DNA of 64,000 bases from Phormidium ambiguum IAM M-71. Its GTDB lineage: Bacteria > Cyanobacteriota > Cyanobacteriia > Cyanobacteriales > Aerosakkonemataceae. Under the pieces are notes generated by a model that saw only the letters and a list, made by a program, of their open reading frames with translations, was not told the DNA's origin and searched no databases. Below are positions 63,459 through 64,000 of this stretch, one piece after another (position 1 is the stretch's first letter; each line of letters starts with the position of its first letter). The DNA lies in NCBI RefSeq assembly GCF_001904725.1, contig NZ_MRCE01000020.1, positions 40,609 through 104,608 on the forward strand, written 5' to 3'. Both the position numbers and the translations under genes were made by a program.

Positions 63459-63562
63459 TTGACCGTGAAATGTTTCCCGGTCAGTCAGTCGGCTTGACCG
63501 TGACATCTAACCGGACATAGGCAGGACAATCCAAAGCCAACAGACGGTCAATTAACGGTCAA
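63459..63562. repeat. Four TTGACCGT words in two orientations
   Basis: TTGACCGT at 63459 and 63494 (plus), and ACGGTCAA at 63544 and 63555 (minus). The two plus copies are both followed by GA and lie 35 bases apart; the minus copies lie 11 bases apart. They precede the MerR-like gene by 30 bases and are candidate operators or iterons. Confidence 0.6.
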
Positions 63563-63591
63563 AGAACAAATCTCTAGAACACTCATAAAAT

Positions 63592-63843
63592 ATGGTTTAC
63601 GCAGAAATCACTTATTTCTCGTTTGATAACGTATGCCAGATGCTCTCGGTATCTCCCAGAACACTCAGGAGATACGCCGCAATTCTCCAAAAGAAATTAG
63701 GCAAAGAGTTCGATCGGCGTAAAGGTGAACCCGGTTTCTCACCTCAAGCCGTAGCAGCGTTGCAGAAGTTTTGCGAGTTACGCCGCGTCAACAAAATGCC
63801 AATTGAACGTTGCGCCGAATATCTCAGAGTTAATGGATTTTAG
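63592..63843 (+). CDS. Small MerR/excisionase-like DNA-binding protein
   Basis: 83 residues. SFDNVCQMLSVSPRTLRRYAAILQKKLGKEF is a MerR-type winged helix-turn-helix, and PGFSPQAVAALQKFCELRR is the following helix. It may bind the TTGACCGT words just upstream. It resembles plasmid excisionase-like and replication regulators. It is followed within 11 bases by another start. Confidence 0.7.
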   Translation: MVYAEITYFSFDNVCQMLSVSPRTLRRYAAILQKKLGKEFDRRKGEPGFSPQAVAALQKFCELRRVNKMPIERCAEYLRVNGF

Positions 63844-63854
63844 GAATCAAGCCA

Positions 63855-64000
63855 ATGTCTATATCACAGAACCGTCGCCAGCAAATAGAAGCCCAATTAG
63901 CCAAGCATGGCATTACTGCCACTGATAAAGCCGTTAATGCAGTGCTGTCCATTCTTAAATCAGACCAACGTGCCACAGTTGCCAGTGCCACTCGCAGGTA
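63855..64000 (+). CDS. Start of a gene running off the window
   Basis: ATG at 63855 opens a frame to the window end, with MSISQNRRQQIEAQLAKHGI and ATDKAVNAVLSILKSDQRATVA as helical sequence. 11 bases separate it from the MerR-like stop, so it should be cotranscribed. The partial sequence does not permit a family call. Confidence 0.5.
   Translation, partial: MSISQNRRQQIEAQLAKHGITATDKAVNAVLSILKSDQRATVASATRR

Larger units (their letters stand above)
63248..63591. promoter_or_regulatory. Structured leader region before the MerR-like gene
   Basis: 344 bases. Inverted repeats lie at 63345-63378 (AGCCAGTGG/CCACTGGCT) and 63425-63441 (GCTGG/CCAGC followed by TTTTTAA). A 12-codon frame is at 63410-63448, and four TTGACCGT words occur downstream. 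The pattern suggests leader-type control. Confidence 0.45.

Noticed and set aside
1..64000. CRISPR arrays, rRNA and tRNA genes
   Set aside because: No regularly spaced 24-37-base direct repeats, no tRNA cloverleaf with TTCGA loop and no rRNA-like sequence were seen by eye.

Overview
The window looks like part of a large conjugative plasmid of a cyanobacterium. Many GCGATCGC (HIP1-type) octamers are present, the base composition is AT-rich, and several gene families are typical of cyanobacterial plasmids (DUF29, the DUF3854 primase-helicase, Rpn/DUF4351 proteins). A complete mating-pair-formation gene set, a coupling protein, a relaxase with its accessory protein, two partition loci and a replication protein lie together, so the DNA is almost certainly extrachromosomal. 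A filamentous host is likely from the REP-like repeats, but this is inference.

Layout. 0-8 kb is an accessory, partly decayed region. It holds a three-gene conflict-type operon (Trypco1-like protein, trypsin-like protease, inactive STAND-like NTPase), a NuiA-like protein, a DUF29 protein, a membrane-anchored glycoside-hydrolase-like protein, and remnants of a carotene-isomerase-like oxidoreductase and a PIN domain. 8-16.5 kb holds the most striking gene. It encodes a 1582-residue protein with a DFDGD motif and flanking segments that resemble QDE-1/eukaryotic-RDRP-type two-barrel polymerases, and it is divergent from a very acidic small protein with almost no space between them. A MobD/ParA-like ATPase with a membrane partner follows. 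16.6-21.4 kb carries a paralogous pair of unknown proteins, a DUF192 protein, an AAA+ ATPase and a small membrane protein. 21.7-38.1 kb is a type IV secretion operon, with VirB2-, B3-, B4-, B5-, B6-, B8-, B10-, B9- and VirB1-like products, the VirD4 coupling protein and three accessory proteins. I see no VirB11 or VirB7.

38.3-42 kb has a DEAD/DEAH helicase and ParAB. 42-46 kb is cargo (PadR-pirin unit, Rpn nuclease with a partial duplication). 45.9-49.5 kb is the mobilisation and segregation core: MOBP-like relaxase, MobC-like protein, a candidate oriT, then a ParR-like/ParM-like pair. 49.5-55.6 kb is more cargo (LysR, GNAT, methyltransferase, decayed serine hydrolase, glutathione S-transferase) ending in a tyrosine recombinase. 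55.6-57.5 kb is an AT-rich, hairpin-rich non-coding stretch before the primase-helicase (57.5-61.2 kb) and is the best origin candidate. 61.2-64 kb has more repeats, a protein whose promoter and coding sequence carry the same spaced inverted repeat, a DUF29 protein and small regulators.

The two points most worth pursuing are the RDRP-like polymerase with its acidic divergent partner, and the Trypco1-protease-iSTAND operon. All family calls are by eye from motifs; no database search was run.
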